Origin: Chimaeribacter coloradensis
GTDB taxonomy: Bacteria > Pseudomonadota > Gammaproteobacteria > Enterobacterales > Enterobacteriaceae
NCBI RefSeq assembly: GCF_002858715.1
Contig: NZ_PJZH01000027.1
Coordinates: forward strand, 1 to 53,882
DNA length: 53,882 nt
Reading direction: 5' to 3'
Position numbers and translations under genes: made by a program. Under the pieces are notes generated by a model, which had not been told where the DNA came from, searched no databases, and saw only the letters and a program-made list of their open reading frames with translations. Within the stretch, counting starts at the first letter, position 1. The number at the start of each line of letters is the position of its first letter. Shown here in pieces: positions 1-8,285 of the stretch.

Positions 1-2
1 AT

Positions 3-78
3 GGGTCGTTAGCTCAGTTGGTAGAGCAGTTGACTTTTAATCAATTGGTCGCAGGTTCGAATCCTGCACGACCCACCA
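3..78 (+). tRNA. tRNA-Lys (anticodon UUU)
   Basis: This 76-nt gene folds as a full cloverleaf. The acceptor arm GGGTCGT pairs with ACGACCC, the D-arm is AGCTCAGTTGGTAGAGC, the anticodon loop reads CTTTTAA with anticodon TTT, the T-arm contains GGTTCGAATCC, and CCA is encoded. It delivers lysine at AAA/AAG codons. In E. coli a lys/val tRNA cluster sits just upstream of nadA, as here, so this is probably the last gene of such a cluster whose other members lie outside the window. Confidence 0.98.
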
Positions 79-243
79 TCATCTCAAAGCGTTAAAATCC
101 TGCACGACCCACCATCATCTCAAAGCGTCAAATTCCTGCACGACCCACCATCATCCTAAAGCGTCAAATTCCTGCACGACCCACCATCATCCTAAAGCGT
201 TAAAATTCTGTACGATCCACCCATCACTCCAAAGCCTTCACAT
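63..243 (+). repeat. 36-bp tandem repeat made from the tRNA-Lys 3' end
   Basis: Units start at 63, 99, 135 and 171, each 36 bp, and a degenerate fifth unit starts at 207. Every unit begins with CCTGCACGACCCACCA, the last 16 nt of the tRNA including CCA, followed by a 20-nt spacer of the form TCATC(T/C)(C/T)AAAGCGT(T/C)AAA(A/T)T. The first unit is the tRNA 3' end itself. The fifth carries several substitutions (CTGTACGATCCACCC), and decay continues near 244. Repeats of a tRNA 3' end downstream of the gene recall the E. coli tyrT/rtT arrangement. Nothing was recognised between 260 and 380. Confidence 0.93.
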
Positions 244-404
244 CCTGTAAAAGTCATCATTATCCTGTTATCTTCCTGCTTCCCTGCCTAATCCCAACCC
301 TCAGCATTCCGGTTTTTTCTGTTATGCCCTGAAATCACTGCCCTAAACAAATTCCTCGCCTGTGATGCGATTCTCAGCGACATTGCGTTTTTTATCCGCT
401 ATTT

Positions 405-422
405 TGTTTAGCATATAAAACA
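405..422 (+). promoter_or_regulatory. NadR-type operator before nadA
   Basis: TGTTTA-N6-AAAACA differs by one base from the NadR consensus TGTTTA-N6-TAAACA. NadR represses NAD synthesis genes when NAD is plentiful. The site overlaps a plausible -10 (TATAAA, 414-419) with a weak -35 (TTTATC, 391-396), 17 bp apart, which fits repression by blocking the promoter. It lies 49 bp upstream of the nadA start. Confidence 0.7.
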
Positions 423-470
423 CGCGCGGGCGAAGGGTCGCCACGGTGCGGCCTGAACTGAGAGAGCAAA

Positions 471-1532
471 ATGAGTGACGTGCTGGATCTGAATGTTGAT
501 GTCTATCCGTTTCCACCCAAGCCCGCGGCGTTAAGCCCGGCGCAGAAGCAGGCGTACCGCGATACCATTGCTGCCCAGCTGAAGCAGCAGAATGCGGTGT
601 TGGTGGCGCACTACTATACCGACCCGGACATCCAGGCGCTGGCAGAAGCGAGCGGCGGCTGCGTCGCAGATTCGCTGGAGATGGCGCGCTTCGGCAGCCA
701 GCACCCGGCCACCACGTTGCTGGTTGCCGGCGTCCGCTTTATGGGCGAGACGGCGAAAATCCTTAACCCGGAAAAACGGGTGTTGATGCCGACGCTACAG
801 GCGGAGTGCTCGCTGGACCTCGGCTGCCCGGATGAAGCCTTTGCCGCCTTTTGCGACCAGCACCCTGACCGCACCGTGGTGGTCTACGCCAACACCTCCG
901 CCGCGGTGAAAGCACGCGCCGACTGGGTGGTCACCTCCAGCATTGCCGTGGAGCTGGTTGAGCACCTCGACAGCCTGGGGCAGAAGATCCTCTGGGCACC
1001 TGACCGCCACCTGGGCAATTATGTCCGCAAGCAGACCGGTGCCGATGTGCTCTGCTGGCAGGGGGCCTGTATCGTTCACGATGAGTTCAAAACCCAGGCG
1101 CTGAGCCGGATGAAAGCGCTGCACCCTGACGCCGCCATCCTGGTGCACCCGGAGTCCCCACAGGCGGTGGTGGAGATGGCAGATGCCGTGGGCTCCACCA
1201 GCCAGCTGATCCAGGCGGCGCAACGGTTGCCGCAGCGTAAGCTGATTGTCGCCACCGACCGCGGCATTTTCTACAAGATGCAGCAGGCCTGCCCGGAGAA
1301 GGAGCTGTTCGAAGCGCCAACCGCCGGGGAAGGGGCGAGCTGCCGCAGTTGCGCCCACTGCCCCTGGATGGCGATGAACGGCCTGCAGGCGCTCTCTGAG
1401 GCACTGGCGCAGGGCGGGGAAGCCCATGAGATTCATGTTTCTCCGGCGCTGCGTGAGCAGGCGCTGATGCCGCTGAACCGGATGCTGGCGTTTGCCGCCA
1501 CCCTGAAGAAGCCGGTAAAAGGCAACGCCTGA
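471..1532 (+). CDS. nadA: Quinolinate synthase A
   Basis: NadA condenses iminoaspartate (from NadB) with dihydroxyacetone phosphate to make quinolinate, the first pyridine-ring intermediate of NAD synthesis, in the cytosol. The 353-residue protein is close to E. coli NadA (347). Cysteines at 113, 200 and 297 match the three ligands of the essential 4Fe-4S cluster, and the third lies in the CxxCxxC stretch 291-297. Other conserved stretches are [11 protein letters not shown] near 45 and HPESP near 226. The ATG follows a GAGAG ribosome site. In E. coli pnuC follows nadA; here a terminator follows directly and the next gene, zitB, is convergent. NadR control is likely from the upstream box. Confidence 0.97.
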   Translation: MSDVLDLNVDVYPFPPKPAALSPAQKQAYRDTIAAQLKQQNAVLVAHYYTDPDIQALAEASGGCVADSLEMARFGSQHPATTLLVAGVRFMGETAKILNPEKRVLMPTLQAECSLDLGCPDEAFAAFCDQHPDRTVVVYANTSAAVKARADWVVTSSIAVELVEHLDSLGQKILWAPDRHLGNYVRKQTGADVLCWQGACIVHDEFKTQALSRMKALHPDAAILVHPESPQAVVEMADAVGSTSQLIQAAQRLPQRKLIVATDRGIFYKMQQACPEKELFEAPTAGEGASCRSCAHCPWMAMNGLQALSEALAQGGEAHEIHVSPALREQALMPLNRMLAFAATLKKPVKGNA

Positions 1533-1542
1533 CCGCCCGCAG

Positions 1543-1572
1543 AAAAAAGCCACCGTGAAGGTGGCTTTTTTT
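1543..1572. terminator. Bidirectional terminator between nadA and zitB
   Basis: Stem GCCACC/GGTGGC (1549-1554 and 1560-1565) with a five-base loop, flanked by an A-tract (1543-1548) and a T-tract (1566-1572). It can end both nadA and the convergent zitB. Confidence 0.9.
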
Positions 1573-1573
1573 G

Positions 1574-2521
1574 TCAGTGGTGATGGTGGTGGGCGTGTGC
1601 ATGGGCGGGCGGGGCCGCCTCATTGATCAGGCAGTCCGGCGTGGTGCAGTGCTGGTACTCCATCTGAACGGTGGCGTGGCCGATATTGCAGTGGTCCAGC
1701 AGGTAGTGCTGGATGCTGTGCAGCAGCGCATCGTGGTCATGGGGCGGGATCACCTGCACATGCAGGGTCATCAGCCGCTGTTCGCCAATCTGCCAGACGT
1801 GCACATGGTGCACATTGCGCACTTCAGGAATGTTGCTGCACAGCTCACGTTTCAGGGCGGCAATATCCACCTCCTGCGGCGTCCCCTCCAGCAGCTCATG
1901 GAAGCTCTCTTTCATCAGGCCCCAGGCACTGCGCAGCACCAGGCAGGAGACCAGCACGGAGAGGATCGGGTCGATCGGCGTCCAGCCGGTGTAGAGGATA
2001 ATCAGCGCCGCCGCAATCGCCCCCACCGACCCCAGCAGATCGCCCATCACATGCAGTGCCGCCGCCCGCACATTGATATTGGCTTTCTCCTCGCCGCGGT
2101 GCAGCAGCCAGAACGAAATGAGGTTCGCCATCAGCCCGGCCACGGCAATCACCATCATGGTGCCGCCCAGCACCGGCTGCGGCGTCATAAAGCGCTGGAT
2201 CGCCTCCCAGAGAATCAGCAGCACAATCACCAGCAGCGCGGCAGCATTGACGAAGGCCGCCATGGTGGTCAGCCGCAGGTAGCCGAAGGTGTGGCGCGCA
2301 TTGGGTTTGCGCTGGGCGAACCGCACGGCCAGCAGCGCCATCAGCAGCGCTGCCGAGTCCGTCAGCATATGGCCGGCATCCGCCAGCAACGCCAGTGACC
2401 CGGAGACCAGCCCGCCGATCACCTCCGCGACCATAAACCCGGCCGTCACCAGAAACGCCCACAGCAGGCGTTTGCTGTTGCCCGATTGCGGGCCGGCATG
2501 AGAGTGATGAGAGTGAGACAT
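1574..2521 (-). CDS. zitB: Zinc efflux protein ZitB (cation diffusion facilitator)
   Basis: This 315-residue inner-membrane antiporter exports Zn(II) in exchange for protons (E. coli ZitB, 313 aa). The N-terminus MSHSHHSH is histidine rich, six transmembrane helices follow, and the C-terminus ends in a run of His (HAHAHHHHH) typical of zinc-binding tails. The metal-site motifs appear as [12 protein letters not shown] in helix 2 and [11 protein letters not shown] in helix 5. The chosen ATG at 2521 has AGGA seven bases upstream and matches the E. coli start. An in-frame extension to 2554 is rejected because it lacks a ribosome site. zitB-ybgS-aroG order is as in E. coli. Confidence 0.95.
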   Translation of the reverse strand: MSHSHHSHAGPQSGNSKRLLWAFLVTAGFMVAEVIGGLVSGSLALLADAGHMLTDSAALLMALLAVRFAQRKPNARHTFGYLRLTTMAAFVNAAALLVIVLLILWEAIQRFMTPQPVLGGTMMVIAVAGLMANLISFWLLHRGEEKANINVRAAALHVMGDLLGSVGAIAAALIILYTGWTPIDPILSVLVSCLVLRSAWGLMKESFHELLEGTPQEVDIAALKRELCSNIPEVRNVHHVHVWQIGEQRLMTLHVQVIPPHDHDALLHSIQHYLLDHCNIGHATVQMEYQHCTTPDCLINEAAPPAHAHAHHHHH

Positions 2522-2686
2522 AACATTTCCTATCAATAAGTGACAGCCTGGCAAGACCGGCTGCGGGTGTCATGTTATAACAAAACACTAAAAATCAGGG
2601 GGTTAACCTGTTACTGATAGCATAACCTACGCAGGGCAGGTTGCAAGGGGCGCAGTCGGGAAGGGAGGAGCAGAAGGCGGAAAGAG

Positions 2687-2711
2687 AAACAGGGGGCAAC
2701 GCCCCCCGTTT
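2687..2711 (-). terminator. Probable terminator after ybgS
   Basis: On the minus strand AAACGGGGGGC is followed by GTT and GCCCCCTGTTT, a strong GC stem just past the ybgS stop. The U-tract is short (TTTCTCTTT). Confidence 0.65.
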
Positions 2712-2737
2712 GATGTATCACTGACAAACCCGGCCGG

Positions 2738-3115
2738 TTATTTGGACGTGGCGTCCGCTTCGGAAGAACCTGGGGTCTGATCCGGGCAGCGGCCATCTTT
2801 ACAGATGGTGTCTTTATGCGCTTCGTTGGCATCGGTGCTGCCGGTGGCGGTGCTGGTGTCGCCGGTGCCCTGCTTGTTGCTGCTGCCCTGGTCGATGCTG
2901 GTATTACCGCTGGTGTCCGTGGAGCCGGTGTTGATCTGGTTGTTGTCTACGCTGGCCGGCGGCAGATTCTCTTTGGCGCCTGGGCTGCCGGACTGGTTAG
3001 ACAGACCGTTATTATCAGAAGAGGAGCCGCTGTCAGAAGAAGAACCAGCCGCCAGCGCTGCGCCACTACCGAAAGCCATGGTTGCGGTCAGAAAAATCAA
3101 CGCGAGTTTTTTCAT
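2738..3115 (-). CDS. ybgS: YbgS-like periplasmic protein
   Basis: This is a 125-residue exported protein of unknown function. A signal peptide (MKKLALIFLTATMAFGSG, cleavage after AALAA near residue 23) precedes a low-complexity region rich in Ser, Asn, Gly, Asp and Thr. A short conserved core, EAHKDTICKDGRCPDQ near 102-115, with two Cys five residues apart, is also seen in E. coli YbgS (126 aa). The position between zitB and aroG is the same as in E. coli, which supports the assignment more than the diverged middle does. A GGAG site lies eight bases before the ATG. The mature protein is probably disordered apart from the Cys motif. Confidence 0.9.
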   Translation of the reverse strand: MKKLALIFLTATMAFGSGAALAAGSSSDSGSSSDNNGLSNQSGSPGAKENLPPASVDNNQINTGSTDTSGNTSIDQGSSNKQGTGDTSTATGSTDANEAHKDTICKDGRCPDQTPGSSEADATSK

Positions 3116-3518
3116 AACGTTTTCTCCATTTTATGATGCTGTGAGTCTGATTGAGTGAAACTTTCAAAGACGGCGGCCTGCCGGGCCACCTGCTCTGCAC
3201 CCAATCAGGCGCAGCCACAAGGGCTGATGTGCCGCCTTGGCACTGAAAATACGTTTTCACATCCTGATTCACTGCGGGCAGTGAGCGTCCGGCTGCGGGT
3301 TTAGCCGGTTGCGCCGGGAGAAACAGGCGTTGCAGGTGCATAGCCTGCGGGGTTTACCGTGTTACATGCATACTTTAAGCCTAGATTATAATTTTCAGTT
3401 ATCAATCAGAGATTCAGAAAATCGGGGTGTTAAATTATGTTTACAGCTGAAGGCAGAGACGATAAATTTAGCCGGATATGCCGCGTGTGCACCCCCCTGA
3501 ATACCGAATGGATCAGCT
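3116..3518. other. ybgS-aroG intergenic region
   Basis: This divergent regulatory region of about 400 bp has no convincing gene. A TATAAT sequence lies at 3387-3392 but without a good -35. The AT-rich stretch 3360-3475 probably holds the aroG promoter, and the TyrR box lies within it. Nothing else was recognised in 3150-3350. Confidence 0.6.
3428..3445 (+). promoter_or_regulatory. TyrR box upstream of aroG
   Basis: TGTTAA-N6-TTTACA matches the TyrR strong-box consensus TGTAAA-N6-TTTACA at 11 of 12 defined positions. In E. coli TyrR represses aroG with phenylalanine as co-effector. The box is 73 bp upstream of the start codon. Confidence 0.78.
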
Positions 3519-4571
3519 ATGAATTATCAAAACGACGATTTACGCATTAAAGAGATCAACGAACTCCTGCCGCCGGTTGCCCTGTTAGAAAAGTTTCCCG
3601 CCACGGATAACGCCGCCGCCACGGTGTCACACGCGCGCAACGCTATCCATAAGATCCTGAAAGGCAACGACGATCGTCTGCTGGTGGTGATTGGCCCCTG
3701 CTCCATCCATGACCCGGTGGCGGCCAAAGAGTACGCCACACGCCTGCTGGCGCTACGGGAAGAGCTGAAGGACTCCCTGGAAATTGTGATGCGCGTTTAC
3801 TTCGAAAAACCGCGTACCACCGTGGGCTGGAAAGGGCTGATCAACGACCCGCAAATGGACGGCAGTTTTCAGATTAACGACGGCCTGCGCCTGGCGCGCA
3901 AACTGCTGCTGGAGATCAACGACACCGGCCTGCCTGCCGCGGGTGAATTCCTGGACATGATCACCCCGCAATACCTGGCAGACCTGATGAGCTGGGGCGC
4001 TATCGGCGCGCGCACCACCGAATCCCAGGTACACCGTGAGCTGGCCTCCGGCCTCTCCTGCCCGGTAGGCTTCAAAAACGGCACTGACGGCACCATCAAA
4101 GTCGCCATTGACGCCATCAACGCCGCCGGCGCGCCGCACTGCTTCCTGTCGGTGACCAAATGGGGCCACTCCGCCATCGTCAACACCAGCGGTAACAGCG
4201 ACTGCCACATCATCCTGCGCGGCGGTAAAACGCCGAACTACAGCGCCGCACACGTCAGCGAGGTAAAAGCCGGGCTGGAGAAAGCGGGCCTGCCGCCGCG
4301 TATCATGATTGACTTCAGCCATGCCAACAGCAGCAAGCAGTTCAAAAAGCAGATGGACGTGGCAACTGACGTCAGCGGGCAGATCGCCGGCGGCGACGCG
4401 AGCATCATCGGCGTGATGATTGAGAGCCACCTGGTCGAAGGCAACCAGAGCCTGGAGAGCGGCGAACCGTTGGTCTATGGCCAGAGCGTGACCGACGCCT
4501 GCATCGGCTGGGAAGATACCGACACCGTGCTGCGCCGGCTGGCGGCAGCGGTACAGGCGCGCCGCGGCTGA
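3519..4571 (+). CDS. aroG: DAHP synthase, phenylalanine-sensitive type
   Basis: AroG joins phosphoenolpyruvate and erythrose-4-phosphate to give DAHP, the first step of the shikimate pathway. The protein has 350 residues, as in E. coli AroG. The N-terminus MNYQNDDLRIKEINELLPP forms the dimer/regulatory segment. VVIGPCSIHDP near 55-65 holds the metal-ligand Cys, and VYFEKPRTTVGWKGLINDP near 92-110 binds PEP. KWGHSAIV and DFSHANSSKQ complete the active site. The AroG-specific N-terminus and location next to gpmA distinguish it from AroF and AroH. The ribosome site is weak (TGGA). Control by TyrR is likely, with allosteric inhibition by Phe inferred from family. Confidence 0.97.
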   Translation: MNYQNDDLRIKEINELLPPVALLEKFPATDNAAATVSHARNAIHKILKGNDDRLLVVIGPCSIHDPVAAKEYATRLLALREELKDSLEIVMRVYFEKPRTTVGWKGLINDPQMDGSFQINDGLRLARKLLLEINDTGLPAAGEFLDMITPQYLADLMSWGAIGARTTESQVHRELASGLSCPVGFKNGTDGTIKVAIDAINAAGAPHCFLSVTKWGHSAIVNTSGNSDCHIILRGGKTPNYSAAHVSEVKAGLEKAGLPPRIMIDFSHANSSKQFKKQMDVATDVSGQIAGGDASIIGVMIESHLVEGNQSLESGEPLVYGQSVTDACIGWEDTDTVLRRLAAAVQARRG

Positions 4572-4584
4572 CCCGCGCGCCCAT

Positions 4585-4614
4585 AAAAAAACGGAGCCTT
4601 TCGGCTCCGTTTTT
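4585..4614. terminator. Bidirectional terminator between aroG and gpmA
   Basis: A-tract, stem ACGGAGCC / GGCTCCGT (4591-4598, 4603-4610) with loop TTTC, then a T-tract. It serves both convergent genes. Confidence 0.93.
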
Positions 4615-4633
4615 GTGTTCAGCGCGGTAAAAA

Positions 4634-5386
4634 TTACTTCGCTTTACCCTGGTTGGCAACGGCCGCCGCTTTCGCCGCGATTTCGTCTGCATTGCCCAGG
4701 TAGTAGTGTTTGATCGGCTTGAAGTTTTCGTCGAACTCATACACCAGCGGCACGCCGGTCGGGATGTTCAGCTCGAGGATTTCCTCTTCGCTCATGTTGT
4801 CCAGGTATTTCACCAGCGCACGCAGGGAGTTACCGTGGGCCGCAATGATCACGCGCTCACCGCTTTCCAGACGCGGTTTGATCACGTCAGTCCAGTACGG
4901 GATCACGCGGTCGATGGTCAGCGCCAGGCTTTCGGTGGTCGGCAGCTCTTCGGCACGCAGTTTCGCGTAACGCGGGTCGTGGCCCGGGAAGCGCTCGTCA
5001 TCTTTGGTCAGTTCCGGCGGGGTCACAGCGAAGCCGCGGCGCCACTGTTTAACCTGCTCGTCGCCATACTTCTGCGCGGTTTCCGCTTTATCCAGGCCCT
5101 GCAACGCACCGTAGTGGCGTTCGTTCAGTTTCCAGGATTTCTCCACCGGCAGCCACGGCTGGTCCAGCTCATCCAGGATGTTCCACAGGGTGTGGATGGC
5201 ACGTTTCAGTACCGAGGTGTAAGCAAAATCAAAATGGAAGCCTTCCTGTTTCAGCAACTGACCTGCCTGCTTGGCTTCGGTGCGGCCTTTTTCAGAAAGA
5301 TCGACATCTTTCCAGCCTGTGAAGCGGTTCTCTTTGTTCCACTCACTTTCACCATGTCTCACCAGCACCAGCTTCGTTACAGCCAT
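4634..5386 (-). CDS. gpmA: 2,3-bisphosphoglycerate-dependent phosphoglycerate mutase
   Basis: GpmA interconverts 3- and 2-phosphoglycerate in glycolysis. The protein is 250 residues, the same length as E. coli Gpm[13 protein letters not shown] near the N-terminus contains the phosphorylated His (residue 11), and [15 protein letters not shown] near 181-195 holds the second active-site His. GPM motifs [10 protein letters not shown] and PRYAKL are intact. The ATG at 5386 has AAGGAG seven bases upstream and gives the standard [14 protein letters not shown] start, so a longer reading to 5425 is rejected. A strong Fur-like box just upstream suggests iron control, as reported for E. coli gpmA. Confidence 0.98.
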   Translation of the reverse strand: MAVTKLVLVRHGESEWNKENRFTGWKDVDLSEKGRTEAKQAGQLLKQEGFHFDFAYTSVLKRAIHTLWNILDELDQPWLPVEKSWKLNERHYGALQGLDKAETAQKYGDEQVKQWRRGFAVTPPELTKDDERFPGHDPRYAKLRAEELPTTESLALTIDRVIPYWTDVIKPRLESGERVIIAAHGNSLRALVKYLDNMSEEEILELNIPTGVPLVYEFDENFKPIKHYYLGNADEIAAKAAAVANQGKAK

Positions 5387-5417
5387 AGCTAAACTCCTTA
5401 ATTTCCTGATTTTTAAT

Positions 5418-5436
5418 GATAACAATTATCATTATA
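5418..5436 (-). promoter_or_regulatory. Fur box upstream of gpmA
   Basis: On the minus strand TATAATGATAATTGTTATC matches the 19-bp Fur consensus GATAATGATAATCATTATC at 16 positions. It lies 31 bp from the gpmA start, in promoter position. Confidence 0.8.
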
Positions 5437-5572
5437 TTGCCTGACCATCACGCCGACAATCGGATTGTGCCGCGGTCGCCCGCGCCTTTTTCCACCAACC
5501 CATTGGCGGGGACAATCTGTTGACCTACACCATAACGAAATTCAGGGCACAAAGAAAATGAAACGCGGGGCA

Positions 5573-5599
5573 GGGGTGCCGCAGGCAGGCGGGCACCCC
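5573..5599 (-). terminator. Possible terminator after the PsiF-family gene
   Basis: Stem GGGGTGCC / GGCACCCC with an 11-base loop follows the stop codon on the minus strand. There is no clear T-tract, so it may only be a stabilising hairpin. Confidence 0.4.
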
Positions 5600-5616
5600 G
5601 GTGTTTTCAGGGGGCA

Positions 5617-5949
5617 TCAGTGCTTTTTCAGGCACTTGCTCATAAAGGTTTTGCGGGCATCGCCGGTGATGTCCTGCTTGTCGGCGTCCTGGTTACAGGC
5701 CTGCATTTTGAGCTGGTGGGGCGTGAGTTCTTTCGCCGGGTTGACCTGCGCCGGCAGGCACTGGCTCATGAATTTTTTCTTGTCTTCCCCTTTGAGGGAT
5801 TGCATCGTGGCCTGCTGTTCACAATCGGTCATTTTTTGCTGCTCAGGGTCGCGCAGCACGGATGAGGGCACGGCGGATGAGTGGCTGGCCGCCAGCGCAC
5901 TGCCGGTAAACAGCAGGGCAACGGCACAGCAACGGAACACATTACACAT
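5617..5949 (-). CDS. PsiF-family secreted protein
   Basis: This small exported protein of 110 residues carries two PsiF repeats. A signal peptide (MCNVFRCCAVALLFTGSALA) is followed by a linker and then two related segments: DCEQQATMQSLKGEDKKKFMSQCLPA near 42-67 and ACNQDADKQDITGDARKTFMSKCLKKH near 84-110. Each has the C-x(n)-K-x-FM-x-x-C pattern of the PsiF repeat. E. coli PsiF (106 aa) is phosphate-starvation inducible, but its role is unknown. I saw no convincing Pho box here, so phosphate control is not supported by sequence. AAGGAG lies five bases before the chosen ATG. It sits between gpmA and galM, where E. coli has no psiF. Confidence 0.85.
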   Translation of the reverse strand: MCNVFRCCAVALLFTGSALAASHSSAVPSSVLRDPEQQKMTDCEQQATMQSLKGEDKKKFMSQCLPAQVNPAKELTPHQLKMQACNQDADKQDITGDARKTFMSKCLKKH

Positions 5950-6065
5950 AAGAACTCCTTGGACGGGAAAGGGCATACCGTTAAGCGTAGAGGGCAGAGC
6001 GCAGGCGAGGCGGGATTTCCGTGGGGAGTGTGCCGGTTCTCACATTTTGTTGCTGAAAAGGCACG

Positions 6066-6090
6066 AAAAAAACGGGAGCCAGGCTCCCGT
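6066..6090 (-). terminator. Terminator of the galTKM operon
   Basis: On the minus strand ACGGGAGC-CTG-GCTCCCGT is followed by TTTTTT, directly after galM. Confidence 0.93.
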
Positions 6091-6101
6091 CAGGTCAGGG
6101 G

Positions 6102-7139
6102 TTACAGCGCGAAAAACTGGTACACGGTGGTCGCGCGGTAGGGCTTGCCGGGGGCGAGCCAGCAGTCCGGCTGCGGCCATTCCGGGTGCGCCGGGCTGTC
6201 GGGCAGGAACTCGCTCTCCAGCGCCACGCCCTGGTAGGCGCTGTAGCTGCCGCCGCTGCGGTTCGGCACGCCGCTCAGGTAGTTGCCGCTGTAGAGCTGC
6301 AACGCCGGGGCGGTGGTGAACACGCTCAGCTTCACTTTGTCATCGGAAGACCAGAGGTGCGCCGCCGGGCAGTCCAGCGCGCCGCTGGAACGGCGCAGCA
6401 GGTAGGCGTGGTCGTAGCCCTTTACCCGCTGCTGGTCGCGATCTTTCAGGAAATCCTGCGCCAGGGTTTTGGGCTGGCGGAAATCCATGCCGCTGCCGTC
6501 TACCGCCGTCAGATCACCGCTCGGGATGCCTTCGCTGTCCACCGGCAGGAAACGGTCGGCAAAGAGTTGCAGCCGGTGGCGGCGCACATCCGTGCCTTCG
6601 CCGTCCAGGTTGAAATAGGCGTGGTTGGTCAGGTTGACCGGGCAGGGCTGGTCAACCGTGGCGGCGTACTCAATCTCCAGCCGGTTGTCATCGGTGAGCC
6701 GGTAGGTGACGGTGGCCGTGAGGTTGCCGGGGTAGCCCTGATCGCCGTCAGGCGACTGGATCTGGTAGCGGAGCTGTTTCTCATCCGCCTCCAGGCAGTG
6801 CCAGCGGCGGGCATGGAACCCTTCCGGCCCGCCGTGCAACTGGTGCGGGCCCTGGTTGGCGGCCAGCGGGAAGGTCTTGCCGTCATGCTGCAACCGGGCA
6901 TGGGCGATGCGGTTGGCGTAGCGCCCCACGGTCGCGCCGAGGTAGGCCTCCTGCACCGGGTAGCGGTCGGTGGATTCACAGCCCAGCAGCAGCTCGCGTG
7001 CCGTGCCGTCGGCGAGCGGCAGCACGGCGGAGAGCCAGGTGGCCCCCCAGTCCATAAAGGTCGCAGTCATGCCGTGGGCATTGCGCAGGGTATGCAGGCG
7101 GAACGGCTGGCCGTCCGGTGCCGGGGTCTGGTTCAGCAT
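6102..7139 (-). CDS. galM: Galactose-1-epimerase (mutarotase)
   Basis: GalM interconverts alpha- and beta-galactose so that GalK receives the alpha anomer. The 345-residue protein matches E. coli GalM (346). Family motifs are [12 protein letters not shown] near 69-80, [15 protein letters not shown] near 95-109 and [12 protein letters not shown] near 170-181, which contain the catalytic His residues. [18 protein letters not shown] near the C-terminus supplies the catalytic Glu. The start codon lies inside the last codons of galK (7-nt overlap), so the genes are translationally coupled. It is the last gene of the operon. Confidence 0.96.
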   Translation of the reverse strand: MLNQTPAPDGQPFRLHTLRNAHGMTATFMDWGATWLSAVLPLADGTARELLLGCESTDRYPVQEAYLGATVGRYANRIAHARLQHDGKTFPLAANQGPHQLHGGPEGFHARRWHCLEADEKQLRYQIQSPDGDQGYPGNLTATVTYRLTDDNRLEIEYAATVDQPCPVNLTNHAYFNLDGEGTDVRRHRLQLFADRFLPVDSEGIPSGDLTAVDGSGMDFRQPKTLAQDFLKDRDQQRVKGYDHAYLLRRSSGALDCPAAHLWSSDDKVKLSVFTTAPALQLYSGNYLSGVPNRSGGSYSAYQGVALESEFLPDSPAHPEWPQPDCWLAPGKPYRATTVYQFFAL

Positions 7140-8281
7140 ACGCCCGCCCCTTGCATCGCGCGGCAGACGTAGAAGGTCTCTTTCAGCCCGGTTTTGGCCT
7201 GGTACTCCCGCGCCACTGTGGCTTTGACGTCGTCGACCAGTTCGGTCGGCATCAGCGCCACCACACAGCCGCCGAAGCCGCCGCCGGTCATGCGCACGCC
7301 GCCGCGCTCGCCAATCACCCCTTTGACCATCTCGACCAGCGCGTCGATCGGCGGCACGGTGATCTCGAAGTCGTCACGCATCGACGCGTGGGACTCGGCC
7401 ATCAACTGGCCCATTTTCTTCAGGTCGCCCGCGGCCAGCGCATCAGCCGCCGCCAGCGTGCGGTTGTTTTCGGTGATCACATGGCGCGCACGGCGGGAGA
7501 CCACCGGGTCAAGCTCGTCAGCGATCGGGAAGAAGATGTCCGGGTTGACGTCGCGCAGCGCCTTGACGCCGAAGAAGCGGGCAGCCACTTCGCACTGTTC
7601 GCGACGGGTGTTGTACTCACTGCCCACCAGCCCGCGCTTGACGTTGGAGTTGATGATCACCACCGAGACGTTTTCCGGCATCGGCACGGCGCGGGTTTCC
7701 AGCGAGCGGCAGTCGATCAGCAGCGCATGATCCTGTTTGCCGAGCGCCGAGATCAGCTGGTCCATGATGCCGCAGTTACAGCCGACAAACTGGTTCTCCG
7801 CTTCCTGGCCGTTCAGCGCCAGCGCCACGCCATCCAGCGGCAGGTTATAGAGCGCCTGCATCGCCTGGCCCACGGCCACTTCCAGCGAGGCGGAGGAGCT
7901 GAGGCCCGCGCCCTGCGGCACATTGCCGCTGATCACCAGGTCAGCACCGCCGAAGCCGGGGCTGCGCTGCTGCAGGTGTTTCACCACCCCGCGCACATAG
8001 TTGGCCCACGGCAGCTCATCGCTGCTCAGGATCGGCGCGTCGAGGGAGAAGCTGTCCTGCTGGTTGTCATAATCCACGGCCACCACGCGGACCTGGCGGT
8101 CGTCACGTTTCGCGCAGCTGATCACCGTTTCATAGTCGATGGCGCACGGCAGCACAAAGCCGTCGTTATAGTCGGTGTGCTCGCCGATCAGGTTGACGCG
8201 GCCCGGCGCTTTAACGGTCAGCGCGGCCGGGTAACCGAACGCCTGCTCAAAAATCTGTTGGGTAGTGGTGATAAGGCTCAT
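7133..8281 (-). CDS. galK: Galactokinase
   Basis: GalK phosphorylates alpha-D-galactose at C1 with ATP in the Leloir pathway. The 382-residue protein is the same length as E. coli GalK. The galactokinase signature [16 protein letters not shown] lies near 22-37, the GHMP ATP loop [17 protein letters not shown] near 130-146, and the third motif MTGGGFGGC near 338-346. The chosen ATG (MSLITTTQ) has GGAG seven bases upstream and lies 4 nt after the galT stop; an extension to 8314 would run into galT. Downstream overlap with galM indicates coupling. Confidence 0.97.
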   Translation of the reverse strand: MSLITTTQQIFEQAFGYPAALTVKAPGRVNLIGEHTDYNDGFVLPCAIDYETVISCAKRDDRQVRVVAVDYDNQQDSFSLDAPILSSDELPWANYVRGVVKHLQQRSPGFGGADLVISGNVPQGAGLSSSASLEVAVGQAMQALYNLPLDGVALALNGQEAENQFVGCNCGIMDQLISALGKQDHALLIDCRSLETRAVPMPENVSVVIINSNVKRGLVGSEYNTRREQCEVAARFFGVKALRDVNPDIFFPIADELDPVVSRRARHVITENNRTLAAADALAAGDLKKMGQLMAESHASMRDDFEITVPPIDALVEMVKGVIGERGGVRMTGGGFGGCVVALMPTELVDDVKATVAREYQAKTGLKETFYVCRAMQGAGVC

Positions 8282-8285
8282 GGGA

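Noticed and set aside
63-243. CRISPR array at the tRNA-Lys repeats
   Set aside because: The units are contiguous tandem copies with near-identical spacers and clear tRNA origin; no cas genes are nearby.
5950-6065. Pho box before the PsiF-family gene
   Set aside because: No pair of CTGTCAT-like repeats was seen at correct spacing.
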